A program made the translations under genes and the position numbers. Under the pieces are notes generated by a model that saw nothing but the letters and a program-made list of their open reading frames with translations, ran no database searches and had not been told where the DNA came from. DNA of 64,000 nt from Bartonella rattimassiliensis 15908 (GTDB lineage Bacteria; Pseudomonadota; Alphaproteobacteria; Rhizobiales; Rhizobiaceae): contig NZ_JH725065.1 of the NCBI RefSeq assembly GCF_000278215.1, positions 9,461 through 73,460 on the forward strand, given 5' to 3'. Numbering within the stretch: the first letter of the stretch is position 1; the number at the start of each line of letters is the position of its first letter. Below are positions 18,650 to 28,853 of the stretch, one piece after another.

Positions 18650-19216
18650 ATGTTTTTTCCCAGCGCGTATGCACAGAATACTGAAACGTCGGTAGAACAT
18701 ATTAAAGAAGTTTCAGAGCATTCAGATCGTGTGTTTCCACCTTTTGATGTTGCACATTTTGGTTCGCATTTTTTCTGGTTGGCAATTTCTTTCGGACTTT
18801 TTTATCTTTTTATCTCTCGTGTGATTGTGCCACGTATTGGTGGTGTTATTGAAACACGTCGAGATCGAATTGCATCTGATTTAGATCAGGCGATGCGTAT
18901 GAAGCATGAAGCAGACACCGTTGTTGAAACTTATGAGCGGCAATTAGCAGAAGCGCGTTCGAAAGCGTATGCTATAGCGCAGGTAGCTGGTGAAGAATTA
19001 AAAGAAAAGGCAGAGTTTGAACGGAAGGCAATTGAAGAGAGTTTAGAAAAAAAGCTCGCAGCTGCCGAAAAACAGATAGCAGAAATTCGGGATAAAGCGA
19101 TGCAAAATGTTGGGTCTATCGCTGAAGAGGTATCCCTTGAAATTGTGAAAAAATTGATAGATGTTGATGTCAGTAGAGATGATGTTCGTTCAGTTATTAA
19201 AACTGCGGATTATTGA
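18650..19216 (+). CDS. atpG: F0F1 ATP synthase subunit b'
   Basis: 188 residues. One N-terminal transmembrane helix (about 41-58) preceded by a longer, polar N-terminus containing SAYAQN, then a long charged coiled coil with many Ala/Glu/Lys repeats. This is the b' form that pairs with b in the peripheral stalk of photosynthetic and many alphaproteobacterial ATP synthases. The longer N-terminus, and position before the second b-type gene, distinguish it from atpF. The symbol follows the usage atpG/atpF2 for b'. GGATGAAGGAAG provides the ribosome binding site. Confidence 0.9.
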   Translation: MFFPSAYAQNTETSVEHIKEVSEHSDRVFPPFDVAHFGSHFFWLAISFGLFYLFISRVIVPRIGGVIETRRDRIASDLDQAMRMKHEADTVVETYERQLAEARSKAYAIAQVAGEELKEKAEFERKAIEESLEKKLAAAEKQIAEIRDKAMQNVGSIAEEVSLEIVKKLIDVDVSRDDVRSVIKTADY

Positions 19217-19227
19217 GGAAGACAGAG

Positions 19228-19734
19228 ATGACTGATACTTTTTGGGCTTTTGTTGGGTTAGTTCTTTTTTTGGCTATTTTAGTCTATTTCCAAATTCCAC
19301 AGAGGATTATACGTCATCTTGATGCCCGAGCAAAACGTATAAAAGATGAACTTGATGAGGCTTTACGTCTTCGTGAAGAGGCCCAGGAGATATTGTCTGA
19401 ATATCAACGCAGACATGCAGAAGCAGAAAAAGATGCACAAGAAATCATTGCTGCAGCAAAGCATGAAGTTGAGTCTATTATTGCTGAGGCTCGTACAAAG
19501 GCAGAAGAATATGTCAAAAACCGTAATAAATTGGCAGAGCAAAAAATCATTCAGGCAGAATCGGATGCAATACGCATGGTCTCTTCATTTGCTATCGATT
19601 TGGCAATTTCTACGGCACGTGTCCTCATTGCAAAGGAATTAGATGCTAATAAGGCAGATGAATTCATTAAAGAATCTTTTGCAAAAGAAACACTGATCAA
19701 AATGAAAACCAAAATGAAAACACATCTTAATTAA
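19228..19734 (+). CDS. atpF: F0F1 ATP synthase subunit b
   Basis: 168 residues from the ATG at 19228 (MTDTFWAFVGLVLFLAILVYFQ), which is preceded by GAGGAAG; the frame is open further upstream into atpF'. One N-terminal transmembrane helix and a long coiled coil rich in Glu, Lys and Ala make the stator stalk linking subunit a to F1. It starts 11 bases after the b' stop, and is the last gene of the F0 operon. Non-coding DNA follows. Confidence 0.94.
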   Translation: MTDTFWAFVGLVLFLAILVYFQIPQRIIRHLDARAKRIKDELDEALRLREEAQEILSEYQRRHAEAEKDAQEIIAAAKHEVESIIAEARTKAEEYVKNRNKLAEQKIIQAESDAIRMVSSFAIDLAISTARVLIAKELDANKADEFIKESFAKETLIKMKTKMKTHLN

Positions 19735-20490
19735 TGGGGTCCCTAAGATAAAAAAGTCATTTCTTTAAGTGTATAATATTTTTAATATTGAATGCTTTAT
19801 CTTTTGAAGTATGTTGCAATATTAATTTTGTGTTAGTTGTATATTTAAGTTTAAAGAGGTGTGTTATCTAGCTTATATTAGTCTTTTGAATTCTATTCGT
19901 AAGGATCTGTGATGCCTATTAGAGCGTACCATCATTTTTGCGATTATTAATGGATAAGCCAGTATCGTTATTGTATTATTAGTTAAAGTAGTGTGACTAC
20001 TTTTGTATTCAGCAACTTCTTTTACGTTTAGTATAGTTTATAAGAAATGCCTTCACTTATTTCTCAAGATTTCTTTATCTGTATGTTAATCCTTCTTATA
20101 AAGATGATTATTTCTCATAATGGGAAAGTTTAAAATAAGAGATTCTTATTTTATTCTAATATCTTTATTGAATATAAAAATGATAAGGTATCGTTATAAA
20201 TCAGTTTGTTGTCTTCATATAGATAAACCTCATAAATGAGAAGTTTAGAGGAGTCTGTTCGATAGAAATCCGGATTAAATCTGATCGGATAGGAATCTTT
20301 ATTTTTTGAGATGTGATGAGGAAGTTAATACTAACGTATCATTGATGCTAAAAATTCTACTGTTTTTTAAAGTTAGCTTGAGTCTCACGGGAAAGCTTTT
20401 ATGATATTTTGAGATATTAATTAACAAAAGCGCTAAAAAAGAAAAATTTTATCTTCACTATTTTCATCAGTTGATAGAAGATTTTTAGTT
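19735..20490. other. Gene-free region between atpF and glyS
   Basis: About 750 AT-rich bases between two gene ends (convergent). No reading frame, RNA gene or recognisable relic was found apart from a weak terminator for glyS at its right end. Confidence 0.45.
20439..20483 (-). terminator. Weak terminator-like hairpin downstream of glyS
   Basis: On the minus strand ATCTTC (20482-20477) can pair with GAAGAT (20456-20451), followed by AAAATTTTTC and TTTTTT. The loop is long (20 bases) and the stem short, so the call is tentative. Confidence 0.3.
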
Positions 20491-22713
20491 TTAAATGATA
20501 AGTTTGGAGAAGTCTGCAACCGTTTGTGTAATCGTGTGAATGCGTTTGAGAAGAACAAGACGGTTAGCACGAATATCAGTTTTTTTATCATTCACCAATA
20601 CTTTTTCAAAAAATACATCAATTGATTTTCCAAGTGGAACGAGCACACTGAGTGTGGGCGATAGATTTGTTTCACTAATGTAATTAAGAATTTCTTTTTC
20701 TACCTCACAAATTGCATGATAGAGCTGCTTTTCTTCTTCCTCAACCAAGAGTTCCGAGTCAATTGCATTCTTTGTTATTGTACTTTTTTGAAATTCATTT
20801 TCGAGAATATTGGCAGTACGTTTTACAGAGGTTACAAAACTCATACCATCATTTGTATTGATGAAGGCAATAAGCGACTCGACGTGACGTGCAACTAATA
20901 AAAAATCATCAGACTTTTTGTTTAAAACTGCTTCAATAGCATCATAACGAGCCCCTTTCTCTTTTAGATAAATTTTCAAACGATCATGAAAAAAGAATAA
21001 CAGATCTGATAAAATATGTTCTGTTTTTTCTGAAGGCAGATTCTGCAATTGTAAATTTTCTCTTTGATAGATTTCATCTCTACTTTTTTGTTGTAAGAAA
21101 AGGTTTGTTGCCAACTGAAACAGTGGTATGAAATTGATTTTCCAATTCCGTGAAAGTACAAGTCTAATAATTCCCAGTGCTGCTCGCCTTAACGCATAGG
21201 GATCTTTTGAACCAGTTGGTTTTTCATTAATGAGCCAAAAGCCAACGATCGTATCAATTTTGTCGGCTAGCATAACTGTTATAGCAAGCGGTTCTTGAGG
21301 AAGATGATCTTTGGGGCCTTGAGGTTTATAATGATCTTCGATTGCCACAGCTACGCGAGGATCTTCTCCTTGAAGAAGGGCATATTTCTTTCCTATTACC
21401 CCTTGCAGTTCAGGAAATTCTCCAACAACTTCTGTTTGTAAATCAGCTTTTGCAAGGACTGCTGCACGTTTTGCTAAGAGAGGATCTACTTGTATCAAAG
21501 GCGCAATTTTTTGTGCGAGTGTAGCAATGCGTTCTATTCTTGCACCTTGCGTACCTAATTTAGCGTGAAAGGTTACATTTAAATGATCAAGCTGTGCCAT
21601 TCTTTGATCAAGAGGCTTTTTTATATCAAGATCAAATTTTTTTATAGAAGGTTCCAATTGTTTAATATTAGGCAAATTACGTTGATCTGTTTGCAAAAAA
21701 TAGAGTGCATCAGAAAGACGGGCATGGACAACCTTACTATTTCCTTTAGAAATTTCTTTGCCTTCATCATTTGCAAGAATATTAGAAACGAGAATAAAAT
21801 GATGAGAAAGTTTTGTCTTTTCTCCTTGTTTACGGGTGACAAAACATTTTTGATTGGCTCGAATGGTCAAGCGAATAATTTCTGGGGGAATATCAAGGAA
21901 TGATTTGTCAAAATTACCCATAAGGATAACAGGCCATTCAACAAGACCAGAAACTTCTTCTAAGAGAGCATTATCTTGAACCAGTTCTAAACCGTTTGCA
22001 AAGCAAAGATTCTGTGCATCGGCTAAAATAATATTCTTTCGTCTTTCAGCATCTAGAATGACTTTATGAGTTTCAAGTTTAGTAACATAGTCATCAAAGC
22101 GACGCACTTGGAATGGCTTTCCGTCACTTAAGAAACGATGGCCATAAGTTAGATTATTGCTTTTAAGAGAACCAATTTTAAATGGAATAACATGTGTTTC
22201 GCCAATTTCTGGTCCGAAAATGCAAAGAATATTTTGTAAAGGTCGAATCCACTTTAGAGCACCACTTTTGGCTGAATCTTTTCCCCAACGCATAGATTTT
22301 GTCCACGGAAAGTTGCGGATAATATCTGGTAAGATATCGGCAATAATTTCTTCTGCGGCTTTGCCTTTTTTTACAATTTTAGCAATATAAAAATCACCTT
22401 TTTTATCATCATGTCTAATATGTGCTTCAGAGATATTGTTCAATCCCGTTGCACGTAGAAAACCATCAATTGCATGCTGTGGTGACTTTGTACTTGGCCC
22501 TTTTCGTTCCTCATGAATATCTTTTGAGTGTGTAGAAAGTCCGCGTATGTCCAATGTTAGCCGACGAGGTGTCCAATATTCACGAGCAGCTTTATAGGTT
22601 AGTCCAGTATTTACGAGTTTATCGGTAACAGCTTTTTTAAGATCAGCAGCAGCTTTTCGTTGTATACGTGCGGGGATTTCTTCACTAAAAAACTCAAGAA
22701 GAAGATCTGACAT
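20491..22713 (-). CDS. glyS: Glycyl-tRNA synthetase beta subunit
   Basis: 740 residues from the ATG at 22713 ([18 protein letters not shown]), the usual GlyS N-terminus; the frame is open further upstream but overlaps glyQ. The tRNA-binding beta subunit of the heterotetrameric class II enzyme carries an HD-like domain (around KADLQTEVVGEFPELQG) and a C-terminal anticodon-binding region with the KRTANIL segment. The ATG overlaps the glyQ stop as TAATG, showing translational coupling. Confidence 0.95.
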   Translation of the reverse strand: MSDLLLEFFSEEIPARIQRKAAADLKKAVTDKLVNTGLTYKAAREYWTPRRLTLDIRGLSTHSKDIHEERKGPSTKSPQHAIDGFLRATGLNNISEAHIRHDDKKGDFYIAKIVKKGKAAEEIIADILPDIIRNFPWTKSMRWGKDSAKSGALKWIRPLQNILCIFGPEIGETHVIPFKIGSLKSNNLTYGHRFLSDGKPFQVRRFDDYVTKLETHKVILDAERRKNIILADAQNLCFANGLELVQDNALLEEVSGLVEWPVILMGNFDKSFLDIPPEIIRLTIRANQKCFVTRKQGEKTKLSHHFILVSNILANDEGKEISKGNSKVVHARLSDALYFLQTDQRNLPNIKQLEPSIKKFDLDIKKPLDQRMAQLDHLNVTFHAKLGTQGARIERIATLAQKIAPLIQVDPLLAKRAAVLAKADLQTEVVGEFPELQGVIGKKYALLQGEDPRVAVAIEDHYKPQGPKDHLPQEPLAITVMLADKIDTIVGFWLINEKPTGSKDPYALRRAALGIIRLVLSRNWKINFIPLFQLATNLFLQQKSRDEIYQRENLQLQNLPSEKTEHILSDLLFFFHDRLKIYLKEKGARYDAIEAVLNKKSDDFLLVARHVESLIAFINTNDGMSFVTSVKRTANILENEFQKSTITKNAIDSELLVEEEEKQLYHAICEVEKEILNYISETNLSPTLSVLVPLGKSIDVFFEKVLVNDKKTDIRANRLVLLKRIHTITQTVADFSKLII

Positions 22714-23654
22714 TATGCTTCTCCAGTGTATATTTGTCCAGCTTCTGTGAGTAAGAAAGCTTCTCCACAACGGCGCGCGAGATCGCGAACGCGAAGAATA
22801 TAATTTTGCCGCTCGGTTACAGAAATAACGCCACGTGCTTGCAAAAGATTAAAGATATGGCTCGCTTTAATACATTGATCATATGCAGGAAAAACACAGC
22901 GATGGAATGCATTTTCTTTAATTGGTTTTCCAGCATCAAGAAGTGCACTGCATTCACATTCTGCATCAATAAAATGCTGGTGCAGCAGCTTTGTATCGGC
23001 AAATTCAAAGTTATAATATGAGTATTCCTGTTCTGCTTGTAAAAAAATATCTCTATAACTTATTTTGTTTTTTTTCTCTAAACCATTAAAATTAAGGTCA
23101 TAAACGTTATCAATTTTTTGGATATACATCGCTAGACGCTCAAGACCGTATGTGAGTTCTCCTGAAACTGGAGCGCATTCAATGCCGCAAACTTGTTGAA
23201 AATAAGTAAATTGAGATATTTCCATTCCATCGCACCAACATTCCCATCCGAGTCCCCAAGCGCCAAGGGTTGGACTTTCCCAATCATCTTCAACAAAGCG
23301 AATATCATGCAGTTTTGTATCAAGTCCGATAGCTTGTAGAGATTTGATATAAAGCTCTTGTAGATTGGATGGAGAGGGCTTGATAAGCACTTGGAATTGA
23401 TAATAGTGTTGTAAACGATTTGGATTCTTACCATATCTACCATCTGTTGGACGTCGAGAAGGTTGAACATAAGCGACTTTCCAAGGACGTGGGCCTAGGC
23501 AGCGCAGTGTTGTTGCTGGATGGAAAGTTCCGGCTCCAACTTCCATATCGTAAGGTTGCAAAATCGCACATCCATAGTTGGCCCAATAATTTTGTAAAGT
23601 TAAGATTAGTCCCTGAAAAGAACGTGTGGGATTAAGATATTCAGGTAGTTTCAC
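22713..23654 (-). CDS. glyQ: Glycyl-tRNA synthetase alpha subunit
   Basis: 313 residues, starting at a GTG. The catalytic alpha subunit has class II features including the family signature [20 protein letters not shown] near the N-terminus, the [12 protein letters not shown] motif (about 42-53) and ARRCGEAF near the C-terminus. It activates glycine and, with GlyS, charges tRNA-Gly. The alpha-beta type is the usual one in proteobacteria. It precedes glyS with a one-base overlap; about 100 bases separate it from the next gene on the same strand. Confidence 0.96.
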   Translation of the reverse strand: MKLPEYLNPTRSFQGLILTLQNYWANYGCAILQPYDMEVGAGTFHPATTLRCLGPRPWKVAYVQPSRRPTDGRYGKNPNRLQHYYQFQVLIKPSPSNLQELYIKSLQAIGLDTKLHDIRFVEDDWESPTLGAWGLGWECWCDGMEISQFTYFQQVCGIECAPVSGELTYGLERLAMYIQKIDNVYDLNFNGLEKKNKISYRDIFLQAEQEYSYYNFEFADTKLLHQHFIDAECECSALLDAGKPIKENAFHRCVFPAYDQCIKASHIFNLLQARGVISVTERQNYILRVRDLARRCGEAFLLTEAGQIYTGEA

Positions 23655-23755
23655 GCTTTATACTCTTTAAACATTGAATAGCATAGATAGCTATCAAAGA
23701 AATTTTAGTCTCCATAACTATCTATTATTTCATATGGTTTACGGTTAAGCATCGT

Positions 23756-25501
23756 TTATTGCAAACCAAATTTCAATTTTTTTTGAATTTGTTGAGAATT
23801 TTCTGGTTTTCCGTCAATTGCATGATTCCATTGAAATATTGCTTCACGCTTACGACCAACTTTCCAATAGGCGTCTCCTAAATGATCATTCAATGTTGGG
23901 TCCTCAGGTTGTAATCTAACAGCATTTTCTAATATTTGAACTGCTTTGTTGTATTCTTTTAGTTTATAATAAGCCCATCCTAAAGAATCAAGGATATGAC
24001 TGTTGTGAGATTGCAAAGTAGAAGCTTTTTGCAGCATATGAAGGGATTCTTCAAGTTTTTCACCACGTTCCACAAGGGAATAAGCTAAATAGTTAAGAAC
24101 CTGCGGTTGATTTGGAAAAAATTCAAGTGATTTTCGTAAGTCAGTTTCTGCTTTTGACCACTGTTTTAAACGTTCAAAAGCAATACCACGTTGATAAAAG
24201 AGTTTCCAATCATCCTGCTGAAAGTTTTTTATTTGAGCAATAGCATGGTTTAGAGTTTTAGTGGATTCAAGAAATTTATTGTCCTGCATATAAAAAGCAA
24301 CGAGTGTTATCAAAATATTACGATCATTGGGAAATGTTTTATTTAACAATGTGAGTAATTTTATTGCTTCTTTGTAATTATTGTTATTGGAAAGAAGGAA
24401 TGCAAGATGAAGTTGTCCATCTTTATAATAAGGAGATTTAGGAGATAAAGCGCGATAAAGTTTAATAGCTTGATGAGAATCGTTCAATTTTGCAGAAATC
24501 TGTGCAAGTTGAAACAGCGTTGCGTCATTTTGAGGGTATAAGGCGAAAGATAACTGTTGGAAAATACGTGCAATTCGCCCTGAGTTTTTGTGATTGAGGG
24601 CTGTTCCAAAATTATACAACACTTCGGCTGCTCCTTGTTGAGGTGTTTTAACAATCTTCTCTAGGAAAGCGTTTGATTCAATTTTTTCTCGGAAGTTTCT
24701 GAAGACTTCTCGACCTGGTAACATTTGCTCGCCATGTTGGATTGTTTGAAGAGCTTGGTTTCGCATATTATGGCGCAATTGAAGTGAGGCATAGGCTGTA
24801 ATAATACGTTCATAGGTATTAGGAGCGATCAGGGTTCCATTTTTGTTACTCAGTGCTTTAATGAAATATTCTTTTGCATCTTGTGGTCGTTCTAAAAAAT
24901 CGCTCATAAGTGCTAGGTGATAAGATATAAAAAGGTCATACCAGACAGGACCTTTTAGCTTCTTAAGATCAGCGATTGCTTGAGATTTTTGTCCAGATCC
25001 AAACGTAATCCAAGCACTGATTAATTCAGGTATTGGATTATTGGATGTAGGAAGTTCTTTTAATTGTAGAAAAATCTTGGCATTTTTGTAGTCTTTTTTG
25101 ATGAGACTTTCTACTGCCAATGTTAAGGAAACAAAAGGAGTTATAATATTTTGCTCTTTGAGTTTCTTTGCTTGTTGTACAGCTTCTTTAAAGTCTCCTA
25201 CGGAGAGCATAGCTTCAAGAAGCTCTTTTTGTGTTTCAATATTATCAGGTTGGTAAACGAGTGCTTGTTTAAAATAATTGATGGCAAGATCTATTTGATT
25301 TTCATGATTTGCAACTCTTCCAGCTAAATAAGCACCTGTAAATGAGCTTGTATGAATGGCGGCGTTTATTTTACTGTAAGTGGAGGATGGTATCAGCATA
25401 ATACCCACGATAAAGAGGGTAAAAAGCCGGGATACCATTGCAGTGCACATGGAGCGCATCTTCTTCAAGGCAATCAATCGATTGTGTCGTTTATAAATCA
25501 T
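23756..25501 (-). CDS. Exported tetratricopeptide repeat protein
   Basis: 581 residues. A hydrophobic segment at about residues 23-42 preceded by several basic residues looks like a signal peptide or anchor, with a possible cleavage after SSTYSKINA. The remainder is almost entirely TPR-like helices, clearest in the C-terminal third (FPNQPQVLNYLAYSLVERG, NSHILDSLGWAYYKLKEYN, DPTLNDHLGDAYWKVGRK). Proteins of this type in alphaproteobacteria are periplasmic or membrane-bound scaffolds; no specific partner can be named. It lies 43 bases downstream of the polyprenyl synthase gene on the same strand, so they probably share a transcript. Confidence 0.8.
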   Translation of the reverse strand: MIYKRHNRLIALKKMRSMCTAMVSRLFTLFIVGIMLIPSSTYSKINAAIHTSSFTGAYLAGRVANHENQIDLAINYFKQALVYQPDNIETQKELLEAMLSVGDFKEAVQQAKKLKEQNIITPFVSLTLAVESLIKKDYKNAKIFLQLKELPTSNNPIPELISAWITFGSGQKSQAIADLKKLKGPVWYDLFISYHLALMSDFLERPQDAKEYFIKALSNKNGTLIAPNTYERIITAYASLQLRHNMRNQALQTIQHGEQMLPGREVFRNFREKIESNAFLEKIVKTPQQGAAEVLYNFGTALNHKNSGRIARIFQQLSFALYPQNDATLFQLAQISAKLNDSHQAIKLYRALSPKSPYYKDGQLHLAFLLSNNNNYKEAIKLLTLLNKTFPNDRNILITLVAFYMQDNKFLESTKTLNHAIAQIKNFQQDDWKLFYQRGIAFERLKQWSKAETDLRKSLEFFPNQPQVLNYLAYSLVERGEKLEESLHMLQKASTLQSHNSHILDSLGWAYYKLKEYNKAVQILENAVRLQPEDPTLNDHLGDAYWKVGRKREAIFQWNHAIDGKPENSQQIQKKLKFGLQ

Positions 25502-25544
25502 ATCTCATTACCTTATTGAGAAATATTGCAATTCTTGCAAAGAA

Positions 25545-26561
25545 TCAACTTACACGTGCAATACAAAATTCAACAGTCTCAATGAGAGCATCGTAAGCAA
25601 AATTTTTGTTCATAGGAACAAGCGCATCAATTGCATGTTTTCCATAGGTGTGTGCTTGTTCTATTGTATCTGTGATACTATCATATTTTTCCATTAAGTG
25701 TTGCGCATGTGCAAAGGCTCCATCATTATTATTACCGTTTTCAAGCGCTTGTTTCCAGAAATCTTTTTCTACCATATTCCCACGCTCATAGGCGAGAATA
25801 ACCGGCATTGTAATTTTCCCTTCTCTAAAATCATCTCCTATATTTTTTCCTAAGTTTTGAGTGCTACCACTATAATCAAGTGCATCATCGATCAATTGGA
25901 AAGCTAAACCTAGAGAGGTTCCATATTTACGTAATGCAGAACGCTCTTTATTTCCACAGCCAGCAATAATGGGTCCTACTTCAGCAGCTGCTGAAAAAAG
26001 TGCTGCTGTTTTTGCATTAATGATTTTGAGATAGTCTGAAGGGTTAATTTTGATATTTTTTGCAGCAGAAAGTTGCATAACTTCTCCTTCAGCAATAACT
26101 GCAGCAGCGTTTGCTAGAACAGACAGTGCTTCTATAGAGCCAACATCAACCATCATTTTAAAAGCTTGCCCCAACAAAAAATCACCAACAAGTATACTTG
26201 CTTGATTTCCCCAAATCATCCGTGCTGTAGATTTTCCACGTCTTAAATTACTTTCATCAATCACATCATCGTGCAGTAATGTTGCTGTATGCATAAATTC
26301 AATGGCTGTTGCAAGTTTTATATGGTCGTCATTTTGATAATCAAACATATGAGCAGAAGCAAGCGTAATCATTGGGCGTAACCGCTTTCCACCTGATGAA
26401 ATAAGATGATTAGAAATTTCAGGGATCATCTCAACCTCTGATTTTGCCATAGAGAGAATAAATTGATTTACTCGCTCCATATCTTGTTGAGTAAGATTTA
26501 TAAGAGATTGAAGAGAAATTTGATTGTTTCTTATTTGTTCTGGTTTAATTGCTGCACTCAA
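25545..26561 (-). CDS. ispB: Polyprenyl diphosphate synthase
   Basis: About 338 residues if translation starts at the TTG at 26561, which has AGGAG eight bases upstream and gives a normal length; a TTG at 26633 would add 24 residues with no clear ribosome binding site. Both aspartate-rich prenyltransferase motifs are intact: HDDVIDE (about 97-103) and IDDALDY (about 224-230). It makes the all-trans side chain used by UbiA for ubiquinone. Chain length (octa-, nona- or decaprenyl) cannot be read from sequence, although the decaprenyl form is usual in alphaproteobacteria. Confidence 0.92.
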   Translation of the reverse strand: MSAAIKPEQIRNNQISLQSLINLTQQDMERVNQFILSMAKSEVEMIPEISNHLISSGGKRLRPMITLASAHMFDYQNDDHIKLATAIEFMHTATLLHDDVIDESNLRRGKSTARMIWGNQASILVGDFLLGQAFKMMVDVGSIEALSVLANAAAVIAEGEVMQLSAAKNIKINPSDYLKIINAKTAALFSAAAEVGPIIAGCGNKERSALRKYGTSLGLAFQLIDDALDYSGSTQNLGKNIGDDFREGKITMPVILAYERGNMVEKDFWKQALENGNNNDGAFAHAQHLMEKYDSITDTIEQAHTYGKHAIDALVPMNKNFAYDALIETVEFCIARVS

Positions 26562-26788
26562 TGTATTGACTCCTAAACTATTGCCATAGACATATTTACT
26601 CACTAGCATAAAGGGGGTTTTGTTTTGACTCAAGCTTTTGATATCGCTTTAAAGTGTAAGTTTTGAATAATATTGGCAAGAAATATTCTTTAGCAAGTGT
26701 AATGTTGTTGTTATGAAATGATAAAAAAGTTAAAACAGCAGCTGAATAGCAAAAATGCAGTTTATAAATTTGAACATTAGGCTTTTAA

Positions 26789-27577
26789 ATGGACAAAGCA
26801 ACGAATCAGAGTGGTGAAACAATTGACAGTTTTCATCGTGGAAAATTTTATTTGGTTCAACCCCATAAATATGGCCATCGTTCTGGGATGGATGCTATGT
26901 TATTAGCTAGTTTAGTTCCGAGTGATTTAAAGGGAAAGGTTGTTGATTTAGGCGCAGGTGCTGGAGCTGCAGGGTTAGCTGTTGCTTCACGGTGTCTGAA
27001 TGTTCATGTGACTTTAGTCGAACGTTCAGTTTATATGATATCTTACGCTCAAAAAACGCTCATGCTAAAACAAAATGAACAATTTGCTGGCCGAATTTGT
27101 TTGCTAAAAGCAGATGTTACTTTCAAAGGGAATGCCCGTATAAAAGCAGGTTTAATAGATAATAGCTTTGATTTTGCAATTATGAATCCACCTTTTAATA
27201 ATCCTACTGATCGCAAAACACTTGATAAACAAAAAGCTGAAGCACACGTTATGCCTGAAGCGATGTTTGATAATTGGTTGCGCAGTGCAGCAGCAATTGT
27301 TAAGCCAGGCGGATATTTAGGGCTCATTGCGCGTCCACAATCACTGACAGATATTTTGCGTACTTTAAAAGGACGCTTTGGTGGTATTTGTATAATTCCT
27401 GTACATGCACGTACGAAAACAGCAGCAATTCGTCTTTTATTTTATGCAAAACGAGGAAGTAGAGCAGCTTTATCTATTTTACCGGCGTTGGTTATCCATG
27501 AAGGCAATGACCATACTTTTTCACCACGGGTTGATGCAATTAATAATGGATATATAAGTTTGTGGGAACTTTTGTAA
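26789..27577 (+). CDS. TrmN6-like tRNA (adenine-N6) methyltransferase
   Basis: 262 residues. The SAM motif VVDLGAGAGAAGLAVASR is at about 52-69, and the N6-adenine methyltransferase motif NPPF lies in FAIMNPPFNNPTD near residue 133. These are the features of the YfiC/TrmN6 family, which methylates A37 of tRNA-Val in E. coli. The N-terminus (FHRGKFYLVQPHKYGHRSGMDAMLLA) is the typical substrate-side segment of this family in Rhizobiales. It is divergent from the polyprenyl synthase gene and precedes the S49 peptidase; the same three-gene order occurs in other rhizobia as far as I recall. Confidence 0.85.
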   Translation: MDKATNQSGETIDSFHRGKFYLVQPHKYGHRSGMDAMLLASLVPSDLKGKVVDLGAGAGAAGLAVASRCLNVHVTLVERSVYMISYAQKTLMLKQNEQFAGRICLLKADVTFKGNARIKAGLIDNSFDFAIMNPPFNNPTDRKTLDKQKAEAHVMPEAMFDNWLRSAAAIVKPGGYLGLIARPQSLTDILRTLKGRFGGICIIPVHARTKTAAIRLLFYAKRGSRAALSILPALVIHEGNDHTFSPRVDAINNGYISLWELL

Positions 27578-27641
27578 TGGTCTCTTGTGTTTTTCAGTTT
27601 ATTATTTAAAGTCTAAACTTTATTATTAGGGAGCTTTAATT

Positions 27642-27746
27642 TTGGGTGAAGTTATATTTCTGGGTGTAATATGGGGATTGATTGGCGCTTTTGGATTTTA
27701 TCGCGTTCTTCCTTTTTGTTGTCCTTTCCTATTTAATTGTTCTTAA
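27642..27746 (+). CDS. Possible 34-residue membrane peptide
   Basis: A short frame starting with TTG at 27642, eight bases after AGGGAG, and ending with TAA at 27744-27746. It encodes a mostly hydrophobic peptide with GVIWGLIGAFGFYRVLPF in the middle, which could form a single membrane helix. It ends 19 bases before the peptidase start, which also uses TTG with an AAGGAG site. No family is recognised; the case rests on the ribosome binding site, hydrophobicity and location. Confidence 0.35.
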   Translation: MGEVIFLGVIWGLIGAFGFYRVLPFCCPFLFNCS

Positions 27747-27765
27747 TTTATAAGGAGATTTTGTT

Positions 27766-28617
27766 TTGATCGATGTTATCAAAAATTTTATTCCACGCCG
27801 TTTTTCTTCTAATAAATTGGAGATTCCTGTTGTTCGCCTTCAAGGAGCGATTATGGATTCATCAACATCTATGTCTCGTACGCTTTCATTAAGCAGGTGT
27901 GCAAATCTTTTAGAGAAGGCTTTTGCGCACAAAAAATCATCAGTTGTTGCACTTATTATTAATTCTCCTGGCGGTTCACCTGTACAATCGCGTTTTATCT
28001 TCAGGCGTATTCGTGATTTGGCAGAAGAAAAAAATAAAAAGGTTCTTGTATTTATTGAAGATATTGCAGCATCTGGTGGTTATATGATTGCTTGTGCGGG
28101 AGATGAAATTTTTGCAGATCCTTCTTCGATTGTTGGTTCCATTGGAGTGGTTTCAGCCTCCTTTGGTTTTCCGGAACTTTTAAAGAAAATTGGTGTCGAG
28201 AGACGTGTGTACACAGCAGGAAAGAACAAGGTTGCATTAGACCCATTTCAACCAGAAAAAAAGGCAGATATTGAGCATTTAAAATCTCTCCAACTTGAAG
28301 TGCATCAAACTTTTATCGATTTAGTTAAAGAGCGGCGTGCTGAAAAATTGTCAGATGATGCGAATCTCTTTACAGGAATGTTTTGGAGTGGAAAAAAAAG
28401 TGTTGAACTTGGTTTAATTGATGGATTGAATGATATACGTTCCGTTATTAAGGAGCGCTTTGGTAATGATGCTAGACTTCGACTTATTACACCTCCAAAA
28501 AGTTTTTTAGGCCCTAAAGCGCCTTCAGGAGTAACTGCTCATATGATTTATACAGCAGTTGATAGTGCATTGATGGCAGTAGAAGAGCGGGCCCTTTGGC
28601 AGCGTTACGGTTTGTGA
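27766..28617 (+). CDS. S49 family peptidase (SohB/SppA-like)
   Basis: 283 residues with a TTG start preceded by AAGGAG. A Clp/crotonase-fold serine protease of the signal peptide peptidase A type: SPGGSP at about 67-72, the nucleophile serine in AASGGYMIA (Ser103) and a lysine in TAGKNKVALDP (Lys153 or Lys155) as general base. No transmembrane helix is evident, in contrast to SppA, so it resembles the short, cytoplasmic or peripherally bound rhizobial forms. Such proteins degrade membrane-derived peptides. It may be cotranscribed with the small peptide frame upstream. Confidence 0.88.
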   Translation: MIDVIKNFIPRRFSSNKLEIPVVRLQGAIMDSSTSMSRTLSLSRCANLLEKAFAHKKSSVVALIINSPGGSPVQSRFIFRRIRDLAEEKNKKVLVFIEDIAASGGYMIACAGDEIFADPSSIVGSIGVVSASFGFPELLKKIGVERRVYTAGKNKVALDPFQPEKKADIEHLKSLQLEVHQTFIDLVKERRAEKLSDDANLFTGMFWSGKKSVELGLIDGLNDIRSVIKERFGNDARLRLITPPKSFLGPKAPSGVTAHMIYTAVDSALMAVEERALWQRYGL

Positions 28618-28853
28618 TAGAACGGATCATTCAGGCGAGAGGGGGTTTTATCTAAAAACAGATGTTAGAAGAAAAAAGGTTTGAAATGATTCAGATGAAA
28701 GCAGCAGTTTATTTTGTATGAAAGCTCTTCATATTTATCGTTTGTAAAGAAAATGATTAAGAATATTCTAAGCTTCGATAAGGTTGGTGCTAAAAGTATA
28801 GATAAAAGGGGGATATTTGTAAAAGTACCCTGTACAGGCTAATATTACATCAT

